64,000 nucleotides of DNA from Comamonadaceae bacterium UBA2121. Lineage in GTDB: Bacteria > Pseudomonadota > Gammaproteobacteria > Burkholderiales > Burkholderiaceae_C. Shown here piece after piece: positions 48,020 through 56,229 of the stretch. Each line of letters opens with the position of its first letter. The first letter of the stretch is position 1. The notes below the pieces were generated by a model. It ran no database searches. It worked only from the letters and a program-made list of their open reading frames with translations, and was not told the DNA's origin. The translations under genes and the position numbers were made by a program. The DNA lies in assembly GCA_002331385.1 (NCBI GenBank), contig DCYB01000002.1, positions 284,823 through 348,822 on the forward strand, written 5' to 3'.

Positions 48020-48691
48020 TCAGCGCGGCAGCAGCGCGCGCAATTCGTCCATGTGCGAGAAGATGCGGCTTGCGCCTGCAGCCGTCAGATCGCCCGACTG
48101 CGCATGGCCCTGATCTTGCGGAAAGTAGCCCCACACCGTGGCGCCAGCAGCCACGCCCGCCTGCACGCCGGTCAGCGTGTCTTCGATCACCAGACAGCGC
48201 GCCGGGTTGGCACCCAGTGCATCGGCCGCCGCGAGGTACACGTCAGGAAAGGGCTTGCTGCGCGGCATTTCGTGACCGCTGAAAACGCGGCCATCAAAGT
48301 ACGTGGACAACCCCACCTTCGCCAATTGCATTTCGACCTTGGCCCGGTCGGCACCTGAGGCGCAGGCGATGCGCCCGCTGAATGCGGAATGGATGTGCTC
48401 CACCGCCTGCACCGCGCCATCGATCGCCACCAGCTCGGCATGTAGCGCCTCGTTGCGCAGCGCATAGAACTGCTCCATCCACGCATCCGTCAGCGGCTGG
48501 CCCGTGTGCTGCTCGATCAGCGCGGCCTGGCTGCGCACCGTCTTGCCGATGAAGGAGCGCAGGCATTCCTCGGTGGTGATGGGCCAGCCCGATGCATTGA
48601 GCATGTCGCGCAGGACGCGGTTGGTGATGGACTCGCTGTCCACCAGCACGCCGTCGCAGTCAAACAGCACGGCATCAAACGATTCAGTCAT
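48020..48691 (-). CDS. HAD-family phosphatase (beta-phosphoglucomutase/GPP-like)
   Basis: A 223-residue haloacid dehalogenase-superfamily enzyme. The nucleophile motif FDCDGVLVDSE (Asp about 11), CASGADRAK (motif II position), the lysine in MPRSKPFPDVY and the acid pair in VIEDTLTGVQAG are all present, with a helical cap between motifs I and II. It dephosphorylates a small phosphoester; the substrate is unknown. The start at 48691 (MTESFDAVLF) is usual for the group. It is convergent with the AraC gene and 87 bases downstream of the ychJ gene. Confidence 0.9.
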   Translation of the reverse strand: MTESFDAVLFDCDGVLVDSESITNRVLRDMLNASGWPITTEECLRSFIGKTVRSQAALIEQHTGQPLTDAWMEQFYALRNEALHAELVAIDGAVQAVEHIHSAFSGRIACASGADRAKVEMQLAKVGLSTYFDGRVFSGHEMPRSKPFPDVYLAAADALGANPARCLVIEDTLTGVQAGVAAGATVWGYFPQDQGHAQSGDLTAAGASRIFSHMDELRALLPR

Positions 48692-48778
48692 GGAAAATCT
48701 TGGCGATGTGAAGTACGAAGAACGCCTTGCGCAACCGCTGGCCAAGGCGAGTGGAATTATGCAATGCAGTGTGGCGAC

Positions 48779-49210
48779 TCAATGGGGATCGCCGTCAACA
48801 TCGCCGTCCACGTAGACCCAGCGCCCATCCTCGCGCGTGAAACGGCTGCGCTCCTCCTGGCGCACGCCGCGCCCCTGCACGCGTGAGCGCGCGACGAACT
48901 CCACTTCAGCCGCATCTGCACCCGTTATGCGCGCATGCTTGACGGTCAGCCCCAACCATTTCACGCCGTCGTCGAAATCGAGATGGGCTGGGCGCGTCCG
49001 TGGGTGCCAGGTGTGCAGCAGGTACTGCGCATCGTGCAGGACAAAGGCGGAGTAGCGCGAGCGCATGAGCGACTCGGCATCCGGTGCGGGCGTGTCGTCC
49101 CAATGATCGACAAAGCGCCCGCAGCAATCGGCCCACGCCAGCGGTTTGCCCCTGGCATTCACACGCCCGCAAGGGCAGGCTGCGCGTCCGTCGATGGCCA
49201 GATGAGTCAT
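48779..49210 (-). CDS. YchJ-family protein (UPF0225), SEC-C motif
   Basis: A 143-residue protein. Near the N-terminus ACPCGRV with CC (about residues 12-30) forms a zinc-binding SEC-C-like motif, followed by SLMRSRYSAFVLHDAQYLLHTWHP, typical of YchJ. The C-terminal half is an NTF2-like segment (VEFVARSRVQGRGVRQEERSRF). Function is unknown. It lies just upstream of the HAD gene on the minus strand. Confidence 0.9.
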   Translation of the reverse strand: MTHLAIDGRAACPCGRVNARGKPLAWADCCGRFVDHWDDTPAPDAESLMRSRYSAFVLHDAQYLLHTWHPRTRPAHLDFDDGVKWLGLTVKHARITGADAAEVEFVARSRVQGRGVRQEERSRFTREDGRWVYVDGDVDGDPH

Positions 49211-49369
49211 TCCTTGTTTTCCTGTTCATTCCCAACCCCTGGATTCTGGCCCAAAGGCCGACGGCCCAGCGCGCAACTTGGGACCGCGTCCTACAGTCTT
49301 CCATCGCCCACCCGATGGAGTCGGGGCAGACAATGCCTGCATCACAAACGACAACACCGGAGAGCCGCA

Positions 49370-49864
49370 ATGTTCACAATGGCAGTGCCGTGGTGGGAAT
49401 TCATCGTGCGGGGCATCATCGTCTACGCGTTTCTGCTCGTGTTCCTGCGCATGACCGGCAAGCGCAACGTGGGCCAATACGATCCGTTCGATCTGATCCT
49501 GTTGCTGATCCTCTCGAACGCGGTGCAGAACTCGATGAACGCGGGCGACAACTCGCTCATCGGTGGCCTGATCTCGGCCACCACGCTCATCGTCTGCCAT
49601 ACGCTCATGGCACACCTCACGTTCCGCAGTCACTGGTTCTCGCGTGTCATCGACGGCAAGCCGCTGCGGCTGATCGACCAAGGCGAAGTGAACGAGCAGG
49701 TCATGCGCTCCGAACTCATCACCACCGACAACCTCAAGGCCGCCCTCCATGCTGCGGGCTGCCTGCACACCTACGAAGTGGAGCAGGCCACCATCGAAAC
49801 CAACGGCCAGATCACCATCGTCCTGCGCAACCGCGACAGCGCCGCCAAGGACGGAGACGTGTGA
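49370..49864 (+). CDS. DUF421 (YetF/YcaP-like) membrane protein
   Basis: A 164-residue protein. Three N-terminal helices (MAVPWWEFIVRGIIVYAFLLVFL; LILLLILSNAVQNSM; LIGGLISATTLIVCHTLMAHL) surround RMTGKRNVGQYDPFDLI, the DUF421 signature. The C-terminal cytosolic part (VIDGKPLRLIDQGEVNEQVMRSELITTDNL) is also typical. Function is unknown. GGAGA lies before the ATG at 49370. A weak hairpin with T run follows at 49898. Confidence 0.9.
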   Translation: MFTMAVPWWEFIVRGIIVYAFLLVFLRMTGKRNVGQYDPFDLILLLILSNAVQNSMNAGDNSLIGGLISATTLIVCHTLMAHLTFRSHWFSRVIDGKPLRLIDQGEVNEQVMRSELITTDNLKAALHAAGCLHTYEVEQATIETNGQITIVLRNRDSAAKDGDV

Positions 49865-49897
49865 CAGCCCCAGGCGACATCCCTCTGAAGCCGACCC

Positions 49898-49915
49898 GCG
49901 AGCACGCTCGCTTTT
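49898..49915 (+). terminator. Short hairpin after the DUF421 gene
   Basis: GCGAG (49898-49902) pairs with CTCGC (49907-49911) and TTTT follows. It is only five base pairs, so efficiency is doubtful. Confidence 0.4.
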
Positions 49916-49925
49916 CACTATGGGT

Positions 49926-49992
49926 TTGACACGACGCTGAAGCTCTCACTACGATATTCCATAAACACGAACTTAGTTCCATTTCTTCGAAC
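49926..49992 (+). promoter_or_regulatory. Promoter and GAAC-type repeats before the IclR operon
   Basis: TTGACA (49926-49931) and TACGAT (49950-49955) are 18 bases apart, a good sigma70 promoter. Downstream GAACTTAGTTC (49969-49979) and a further GAAC (49989-49992) form overlapping dyads just before the ATG at 49994. An IclR-type autorepressor could bind there. Confidence 0.5.
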
Positions 49993-49993
49993 T

Positions 49994-50776
49994 ATGAGTA
50001 TTCTTGGAAACGTACAGCGGGTGCTGACCCTGTTTGCCGATGGCGCCGTGGACTTGAGCTTCACGGAAGCCGCGGCACAACTGGATTTGCCCAAAAGCTC
50101 GGCATCGCACCTGCTCAACCAGATGCAGCGCTACGGCCTGCTGGACCAGCATCCGGTCACGCGCCGCTATCGCGCAGGCGCATTGCTGGGGCGCGCCGCG
50201 CATGCGGCCTATGTGTCCAGCGTGCTGGATGACGAATGCCGCAACGTGCTCGAACAGTTGTCCTCGCGCAGCGGACTCACGGCCTATCTGTCCGCGCTGT
50301 CGGGGCACGACACCGTGGTGCTGCAGCGCCTCAATGGCAGCGCGCCGGTGCAGGTGCTGTCGTCGCCCGGCTCGCGCCGCGACGCCACCAGCACCGCCAT
50401 GGGCCGCGCGCTGCTGTCGCGCCTGAACGCGCCAGAGCTGCACGCGCTCTATGGCGAAGACACCGCCAGTGCCCTGCCCGTCGCCAGCCAGGGTGCATTT
50501 GCCACGCTGGAGCAACTGCAGGACTGTCTGGGCGAGGTGAGCGAAGCCCGCCACGCCATCGCCATCGACGGCCCCATTCCCGGCGTAGGCGCCATTGCTG
50601 CCGCCGTACGCAGCCCGCTCGATGGCGAATTGCGCGGGCTGTGCATCTCCTTCGTCTCGAGTCTCGAACCCAGCGCCGCGCAAATCGAGCGCTGGCGCGC
50701 ATTGCTGCTGTTCGAAGTCGGCTCGCTGGGCCGTCGCATCGGCGATCCGTTCTGGAAATTCCCCTCCGGACAGTAA
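49994..50776 (+). CDS. IclR-family transcriptional regulator
   Basis: A 260-residue protein. The N-terminal winged helix (LGNVQRVLTLFADGAVDLSF; AAAQLDLPKSSASHLLNQMQRYGLL) and the C-terminal GAF-like effector domain (TAYLSALSGHDTVVLQRLNG; SRRDATSTAMGRALLS; ISFVSSLEP) match IclR. It starts the plus-strand operon and probably controls it. The gap to pepE is 46 bases. The effector is unknown, perhaps the substrate of the TctC protein. Confidence 0.93.
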   Translation: MSILGNVQRVLTLFADGAVDLSFTEAAAQLDLPKSSASHLLNQMQRYGLLDQHPVTRRYRAGALLGRAAHAAYVSSVLDDECRNVLEQLSSRSGLTAYLSALSGHDTVVLQRLNGSAPVQVLSSPGSRRDATSTAMGRALLSRLNAPELHALYGEDTASALPVASQGAFATLEQLQDCLGEVSEARHAIAIDGPIPGVGAIAAAVRSPLDGELRGLCISFVSSLEPSAAQIERWRALLLFEVGSLGRRIGDPFWKFPSGQ

Positions 50777-50822
50777 CGCGCTCTCTCCTTCTCTACCCCT
50801 TCTTTCTCCCGGACCACCAGCC

Positions 50823-51536
50823 ATGAATCTTCTGCTGCTCAGCAACTCTTCCAGCGACGCGGGCTACCTCACCCACGCCATGCCCTGGATCGACGAATGG
50901 GCTGCCCACCATGACGCCAGCGGCGACGCCTTGTTCATTCCCTTTGCCGGTGTGACGCGCACGTGGGATGCCTACGAAACGCTCGTCGCCGACGCTCTTG
51001 CTCCGCGCGGCCTGCACGTGCGCTCGGTACACCGCATGGACGATCCACTGGCGGCCATGCGCAGCGCACGCCATGTGCTCGTGGGCGGCGGCAACACCTT
51101 CGCCCTGCTGCGCGAACTGCGCCGCACCGGCCTGCTTGCGGCGATCCGCGAGCGCGTGCTGTCTGGCGCGGCCTCGTACATGGGCTGGAGCGCGGGCTCC
51201 AACGTCGCCTGCCCCACGATTTGCACCACGAACGACATGCCCATCACCGACCCGGGCGGGCTTGATGCGCTGGGTCTCATCGATCTGCAGATCAACGCGC
51301 ACTACACCGACGCACACCCTCCGGGCCATCGCGGTGAAACCCGCGAGCAGCGCCTGCGCGAGTTCACCACCATGCAGCCCGACACCACGGTGCTGGGCCT
51401 GCCCGAAGGCACGGGCCTGCGCATCCACGGCAGCGATGCACGAGTGCTAGGCGCAGCCGGAGCGCGCTGGTTCCGTGGCGCTGCCCAGCCCCGCTGGCTG
51501 CCCGAAGGGGCCGTCACACCCGACACCAACCTCTGA
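50823..51536 (+). CDS. pepE: Peptidase E (S51 dipeptidase)
   Basis: A 237-residue serine hydrolase. MNLLLLSNSSSDAGYLTHA, LVGGGNTFALLREL and the nucleophile motif YMGWSAGSNVACP (serine about residue 122) are characteristic of PepE, which hydrolyses Asp-X dipeptides in E. coli and Salmonella. The histidine in LQINAHYTDAHPPGHRGETREQR is also conserved. The length matches E. coli (229). The start at 50823 is given by the family N-terminus. The gene is second in an operon with DUF1177, AroM and TctC, suggesting a role on an aspartyl-type or amide-linked substrate, which is inference. Confidence 0.92.
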   Translation: MNLLLLSNSSSDAGYLTHAMPWIDEWAAHHDASGDALFIPFAGVTRTWDAYETLVADALAPRGLHVRSVHRMDDPLAAMRSARHVLVGGGNTFALLRELRRTGLLAAIRERVLSGAASYMGWSAGSNVACPTICTTNDMPITDPGGLDALGLIDLQINAHYTDAHPPGHRGETREQRLREFTTMQPDTTVLGLPEGTGLRIHGSDARVLGAAGARWFRGAAQPRWLPEGAVTPDTNL

Positions 51537-51546
51537 GTGATTTCCG

Positions 51547-52464
51547 ATGAAACATGTATCCACAATGATTGAAATGCTGTCGTCCGCCTATGTGACGGGC
51601 GAGCAGGTTGCCGAGTCGCTGCGCAGTCTGGGTGACTGCACAGTGAACGTCACCCACGTGGCCCACGATGGCGCAGAGACCGACTTCATCAGCATCGAAA
51701 TTCCGGGCCAGGACGAGAGCGCGCCGCGCCTCGGGATCATCGGGCGATTGGGCGGGATTGGCGCGCGGCCGACGGTCTCCGGACTGGTCTCCGACAGCGA
51801 TGGCGCCGTGGTGGCGCTGGCCAGCGCGGCCAAGATGCTCGACATGGCGCGCAACGGTGACCGCATGCCCGCGCCGGTGCTGATCCACACCCATATCTGC
51901 CCGCGTGCGGGCACGCGCCCGAATCATCCGGTGCCGTTCATGCGCTCGCCGTTTCCGATGCGCGAGATGATGTCGCACGAGGTCAGCCCGCGCATGGATG
52001 CGATCCTGTCCATCGACACATCGCGCGGCAACCGCCTGGTCAACCAGCGCGGCGTCGCGCTGACGCCCGTTGCCATGCAAGGCTGGCTGCTGCCCATTCC
52101 CGACATGGCGCTGGACGTGATGGGCTGGGTCAGCGGCGAACTGCCGATCACACTTCCGCTGACCACGCAAGACATCACGCCTTATGAAAACGGTTTGCCG
52201 CATGTGAACTCCATCATGCAGCCCACCATCGCCACGGCCGCGCCCGTGATGGGCGTGGCGCTCACGGCCCAGACCACCGTTCCCGGCTGCGCCACTGGCG
52301 CCACCAACGCCTGGGACGCCGACGTCGCCACGCGCTTTTGTGTCGAGATCGCCAAGCTGTATGGCCAGCGCACGCTGAGCTTTTTCAACGAAGCGCACTG
52401 GGCGCAACTGCAGGCGCGCTACGGCTCGCTCGCCCATCTTCAAACCGTGGGCCAGCCAGCATGA
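51547..52464 (+). CDS. DUF1177 protein
   Basis: A 305-residue protein that I recognise as DUF1177. Conserved-looking blocks are HTHICPRAGTRPNHPVPFMRSPFP (start at about residue 118; His, Cys, Arg, His), LSIDTSRGNRLVNQRG and GLPHVNSIMQPTI. The histidine-rich block could bind a metal. It starts ten bases after the pepE stop and overlaps aroM by four bases (ATGA), so expression is coupled. Function is unknown in the family. Confidence 0.85.
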   Translation: MKHVSTMIEMLSSAYVTGEQVAESLRSLGDCTVNVTHVAHDGAETDFISIEIPGQDESAPRLGIIGRLGGIGARPTVSGLVSDSDGAVVALASAAKMLDMARNGDRMPAPVLIHTHICPRAGTRPNHPVPFMRSPFPMREMMSHEVSPRMDAILSIDTSRGNRLVNQRGVALTPVAMQGWLLPIPDMALDVMGWVSGELPITLPLTTQDITPYENGLPHVNSIMQPTIATAAPVMGVALTAQTTVPGCATGATNAWDADVATRFCVEIAKLYGQRTLSFFNEAHWAQLQARYGSLAHLQTVGQPA

Positions 52465-53159
52465 CCTCCGCCACCGCCCCACGCGCGCGGCGCATCGCCT
52501 TCTTTACCATCGGGGAGTCGCCGCGCAGCGACGTCGTGCCCGCCATGAGCGCACTGCTCGGCGCGCACGTCCACGTGGATGAATTTGGCGCGCTCGACGC
52601 ACTCGATGCCGACCAGCGTGCGGCGCTCGCACCACGCGCTGGTGCGCACCGCTTCGCCACGCGCCTGCGCGATGGCGGCTCCATCACGCTCGACAAGGAA
52701 GCCACGGAAGCACGTCTGGCGCAGGTCATGCGCGAAGCCGATGACGCGGGCTATGACTTGCTCGTGCCGCTGTGCACCGGCACCGCACTGCCGCGCCTGA
52801 AGACCTTCATGGTCGAGCCGCAGCAACTGGTGGACCAGACCATGCTGGCACTCTCACGCCATGCGCACACAGTGGGCGCGCTGGTCCCGCTGCAGGACCA
52901 GCTCGCCACGTTTCATCTCGCCGAACCGCTGGACTGCGCGCTGAAGCTGGACCACGCCTCGCCTTACGAGACAGACCCAGACGCCGCCGCAGAGGCATTC
53001 GCCCGCGCGGGTCGTGCGCTGTCGGATTGCGATTTCATCGTCATGCACTGCATGGGCTACACGCACGCCATGCGCGAGCAGGTGGCGCACGCAAGTGGCC
53101 GCCCGACGCTGCTGTCCAACCACATCGTGGCACTAGCGCTCGCGCAATTGCTCGCCTGA
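52461..53159 (+). CDS. AroM-family protein, Asp/Glu-racemase-like fold
   Basis: A 232-residue protein. IAFFTIGESPRSDVVPAMSALLG is the AroM N-terminal signature. LLVPLCTGTALPR and DFIVMHCMGYTHAMRE contain two cysteines at the positions where aspartate/glutamate/hydantoin racemases keep the catalytic pair. In E. coli aroM sits in the aroL operon and its role is unknown. It is translationally coupled to DUF1177 and precedes the TctC gene. A racemase or isomerase reaction on an imported amino-acid-like substrate is a reasonable inference, not shown. Confidence 0.87.
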   Translation: MTSATAPRARRIAFFTIGESPRSDVVPAMSALLGAHVHVDEFGALDALDADQRAALAPRAGAHRFATRLRDGGSITLDKEATEARLAQVMREADDAGYDLLVPLCTGTALPRLKTFMVEPQQLVDQTMLALSRHAHTVGALVPLQDQLATFHLAEPLDCALKLDHASPYETDPDAAAEAFARAGRALSDCDFIVMHCMGYTHAMREQVAHASGRPTLLSNHIVALALAQLLA

Positions 53160-53215
53160 CGCGGCACGCGCCACCAACCCCTTTTCACCCTCTCCACTTC
53201 TTCAGGAAATCCATC

Positions 53216-54211
53216 ATGTTCCACCCATCACGTCGCCGCCTCATCGGCAACGCCGCCCTCATCGCCTCCGCCGCGCTGTTGGCGACCACCGCCGTCCAGG
53301 CCCAGTCGAGCTGGAAGCCCGAAAAGCCCATCAAGCTGCTCGTGGGCTTCGCTCCGGGCGGCTCCGCCGATACGCTGGCGCGCTTGCTCGCCGAGCCGCT
53401 GGGACACAAGCTGGGCCAGCCGGTCACCGTCGACAACGTGCCCGGCGCGGGCGGCAACATCATGGCCGGACGCCTGGCGAACGCCGCCGCCGACGGCTAC
53501 ACCATCGGCATTGGCGCGGCAGGCTCCATGGCGATCACGTTCGACCTCAACCCGTCCGCCACGCCCTACAAGCCGACGAGCTTCGCGCCCGTGACCATGG
53601 TGGCGACGCAGCCGAACGTGGTCATCGTGAACTCCTCGGTGGCGGCGAGCAACATCAACGAGCTGAAGTCCTACATCCAGCGCACGCCCAGCGCGAGCTA
53701 CGGCATCGCGGGCATCGGTATTTCCAACCACCTGATCGCGGAAGCCATGCTGCACCGTCTGGGCGTCAAGATGCCCGCCGTGCCTTACAAGGGCGCAGCA
53801 CCGGTGATCACCGACTTGCTCGGCGGCCACATCGTGATGACCGTGGACAACATCACCACCGCCGCATCGCTGGTCAAGGATGGCAAGGTCAAGGCCCTCG
53901 GCGTCACCACCGCCAAGCGCGCGCCGCAGTTGCCCGACGTGCCCACCCTGCAAGAGCAAGGCATCAAGGGATTCGACATGCCCACGTGGCAAGGACTGTT
54001 CCTCCCCGCAGGGGCGCCCGCTGCCGTGCAGACCGCTTACTTCGACGCCATCCAGGACATCCTGAAGAACCCCGCCACGCGCGAAAAAATGGCCGCGCTC
54101 GGCTCGGAGCCTGTGGTGGGAATGAAGTCTGCCGACTTCGTCACCTATCTGGCCAACGACCGCAAGCAATGGGGCGCGACCATCAAGGCCGCGAACATCC
54201 AGCCGCAATAA
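53216..54211 (+). CDS. Tripartite tricarboxylate transporter (Bug/TctC) substrate-binding protein, second copy
   Basis: A 331-residue periplasmic protein. The signal peptide carries a HPSRRRLIGNAALIASAALL segment and ends near AVQAQ; then KPIKLLVGFAPGGSADTLAR and PGAGGNIMAGRLANAAADGYT identify the Bug family. YKGAAPVITDLLGGHI and VPTLQEQGIKG are also typical. It is last in the IclR-PepE-DUF1177-AroM operon. No TctA or TctB permease is nearby. CAGGAAATCC precedes the start. Ligand unknown. Confidence 0.93.
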   Translation: MFHPSRRRLIGNAALIASAALLATTAVQAQSSWKPEKPIKLLVGFAPGGSADTLARLLAEPLGHKLGQPVTVDNVPGAGGNIMAGRLANAAADGYTIGIGAAGSMAITFDLNPSATPYKPTSFAPVTMVATQPNVVIVNSSVAASNINELKSYIQRTPSASYGIAGIGISNHLIAEAMLHRLGVKMPAVPYKGAAPVITDLLGGHIVMTVDNITTAASLVKDGKVKALGVTTAKRAPQLPDVPTLQEQGIKGFDMPTWQGLFLPAGAPAAVQTAYFDAIQDILKNPATREKMAALGSEPVVGMKSADFVTYLANDRKQWGATIKAANIQPQ

Positions 54212-54239
54212 CACACCAGGCCAACACGCTACGCCAACG

Positions 54240-54274
54240 CACAAGGCCGCTGGCGTAGGCGCAGCGGCCTTGTG
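54240..54274 (+). terminator. Large hairpin after the TctC gene
   Basis: CACAAGGCCGCT (54240-54251) and AGCGGCCTTGTG (54263-54274) are perfect 12-base arms with an 11-base loop. It lies between convergent genes and can terminate the plus operon, and probably the minus one as well. No long T run follows. Confidence 0.7.
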
Positions 54275-54296
54275 GTGGGCAAGCGGTTGCCTGAGC

Positions 54297-55427
54297 TCAG
54301 GCCAGTGCGCGCTGGATGATGATTTTCTGCACGTCGCTCGTGCCTTCGTAGATCTGGCACACGCGCACATCGCGGTAGATGCGCTCCACCGGGAAATCAT
54401 TCACCACGCCGTAACCACCGAGTGTCTGGATCGCGGCGCTGCACACGCGCTCCGCCATTTCGCTGGCGAAGAGCTTGGCCATGGCGGCTTCCTTGAGGCA
54501 TGGCTTGCCCGCATCACGCAATGCGGCGGCGTGCCAGATGAGTTGGCGCGCTGCCTCGATCTGCACGGCGCAATCGGCCAGGCGGAAGCCCACAGCCTGA
54601 TGGTTGAAGATGGGCGTGCCGAAGCTCTCGCGCTCCTTGCTGTATTGCAGCGCAAACTCGAATGCACTGCGGGCCATGCCCACGCTTTGCGCGGCGATGC
54701 CGATGCGGCCCCCTTCGAGCGCACCGAGAGCGATCTTGTAGCCTTCGCCCTCTGCACCGATCAGGTTCTCTGCGGGAATGCGGCAATCGTCGAAGTTGAT
54801 TTGTGCCGTGTCGCTGGAGTGCTGCCCGAGCTTGTCCTCCAGCCGCGCCACGACATAGCCCGGCGCGTTGGTCGGCACGAGGAAGGCGCTCATGCCTTTT
54901 TTGCCCGCGCCCTTGTCCGTCACCGCGATGACGATGGCGACCTGGCCGTTCTTGCCGCTGGTGATGAACTGCTTGACGCCGTTGATCACATAGTCGTCGC
55001 CCTGCTTCACCGCCGTGGTGCGCAGCGCCGACGCATCGGAGCCCACATGCGGCTCGGTCAGGCAGAAAGCGCCCAGCATGTCGCCACGCGCCAGCGGCTC
55101 GAGCCACTGCTTTTTCTGCTGCACGTTGCCGTACTTCATGAGGATCGCGTTCACCGGACAATTGGTCACGCTGATGGCCGTGCTGGTGCCGCCATCACCC
55201 GCCGCGATCTCTTCCAGCACCAACGCCAGCGAGAGATAGCCCAGACCCGCGCCGCCCCATTCTTCGGGCACGCAAATGCCGTACGCCCCCAGCGCGGCAA
55301 GGCCCTGATGCGCATCGCGTGGGAAGTGATGGTCCCGATCCCACTGGCCGGCGTTGGGCCATAACTGTTCCTGCGCGAACTGGCGCACCGCGTCACGGAT
55401 CATTTCCTGGTCGTCTGTCAGCAACAT
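54297..55427 (-). CDS. Acyl-CoA dehydrogenase (short/branched-chain type)
   Basis: A 376-residue flavoprotein beginning MLLTDDQEMIRDAVRQFAQ. FCLTEPHVGSDASALRT (FAD and substrate loop), YVINGVKQFITSGKNGQV and the C-terminal IYEGTSDVQKIIIQRALA with the catalytic glutamate identify it as a butyryl/2-methyl-branched-chain type enzyme, unlike the PimCD pair. It is the last gene of the liu-side minus operon. The substrate could be another branched acyl-CoA such as isobutyryl- or 2-methylbutyryl-CoA. Confidence 0.93.
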   Translation of the reverse strand: MLLTDDQEMIRDAVRQFAQEQLWPNAGQWDRDHHFPRDAHQGLAALGAYGICVPEEWGGAGLGYLSLALVLEEIAAGDGGTSTAISVTNCPVNAILMKYGNVQQKKQWLEPLARGDMLGAFCLTEPHVGSDASALRTTAVKQGDDYVINGVKQFITSGKNGQVAIVIAVTDKGAGKKGMSAFLVPTNAPGYVVARLEDKLGQHSSDTAQINFDDCRIPAENLIGAEGEGYKIALGALEGGRIGIAAQSVGMARSAFEFALQYSKERESFGTPIFNHQAVGFRLADCAVQIEAARQLIWHAAALRDAGKPCLKEAAMAKLFASEMAERVCSAAIQTLGGYGVVNDFPVERIYRDVRVCQIYEGTSDVQKIIIQRALA

Positions 55428-55469
55428 GCAAAATCTCCCCTTGGATGCTTGAAATCTGAATAATGAGGC

Positions 55470-55495
55470 CGCTGCGTGAAATGGGTTACGCAGCG
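55470..55495 (-). other. Hairpin between SDR and acyl-CoA dehydrogenase genes
   Basis: CGCTGCGT (55470-55477) pairs with ACGCAGCG (55488-55495) around a ten-base loop in the 99-bp gap. There is no T run, so it may modulate rather than end transcription. Confidence 0.4.
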
Positions 55496-55526
55496 CCAGT
55501 GTGAGGTTGAAATCCGGTGGGCGCCG

Positions 55527-56195
55527 CTACCAGTGCTCCGCCCGCCTGCCGTCGTAGTGCAGCAGTCGGCCCTTGTCGTCGGGCGTGAGGCTGGCCAGCA
55601 CGCTGCGCATGCCGGCCACGCTGGCTTGCAGCGCGACGGGCGCATCACTGCCGCCCATGTCGGTTTGCACCCAGCCGGGATCGATGGTGACCAGGGTGGC
55701 GTCCGGATAGTCATGCTGCGCCGATGCCACCGCCATGTTGAGCGCGGTCTTGCTCACCCGGTACAGCCATGAATAGCTGTTGGGCACCACGGAAATCTGC
55801 GACATCGTCGACGACAGGAACGCGAACGTGCCCTGCGCCGCCGACACCATGGGCGCCACCTGCGGCAGCGCCTGCATGGCACCCAGCACGTTGGTGTGCA
55901 TCACGGCATCGAAGTCCTGCTGCGTGGGTGGCGACAGCGCTCCGGGGCGGCGCATCACGCCCGCCACATACAGCGCAAGATCGATTCTTTCGCCATCCAG
56001 CAGCCAGGCCAGACCGCTCACGCTTGCAGGCTGCGCCACGTCGATCAGATGCGCCTCGGCCCCCAGGGCCTGCACGCGCTCCTGCCCGGCCGCATCGCGC
56101 ACGGTGGCGATCACGCGCCAGCCTTCGGCACGGTATTGCCGCACGAACTCCAGACCGATTCCGCGCGACGCGCCAATCACCAGTACAACGGGCAT
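55527..56195 (-). CDS. Short-chain dehydrogenase/reductase
   Basis: A 222-residue SDR. VVLVIGASRGIGLEFVRQY is the cofactor loop (G-x3-G-x-G pattern), LALYVAGVMRR replaces NNAG, and SWLYRVSKTALNMAVAS holds the YxxxK catalytic pair (Y-R-V-S-K). DPGWVQTDMGG is the post-catalytic proline segment. The family includes sniffer/C-factor-like enzymes. Substrate unknown. It starts at 56195 after AGGAGTCG and ends before a hairpin. Confidence 0.9.
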   Translation of the reverse strand: MPVVLVIGASRGIGLEFVRQYRAEGWRVIATVRDAAGQERVQALGAEAHLIDVAQPASVSGLAWLLDGERIDLALYVAGVMRRPGALSPPTQQDFDAVMHTNVLGAMQALPQVAPMVSAAQGTFAFLSSTMSQISVVPNSYSWLYRVSKTALNMAVASAQHDYPDATLVTIDPGWVQTDMGGSDAPVALQASVAGMRSVLASLTPDDKGRLLHYDGRRAEHW

Positions 56196-56229
56196 GGACG
56201 ACTCCTGACTCCTTGTTCCTTGCATCCGC

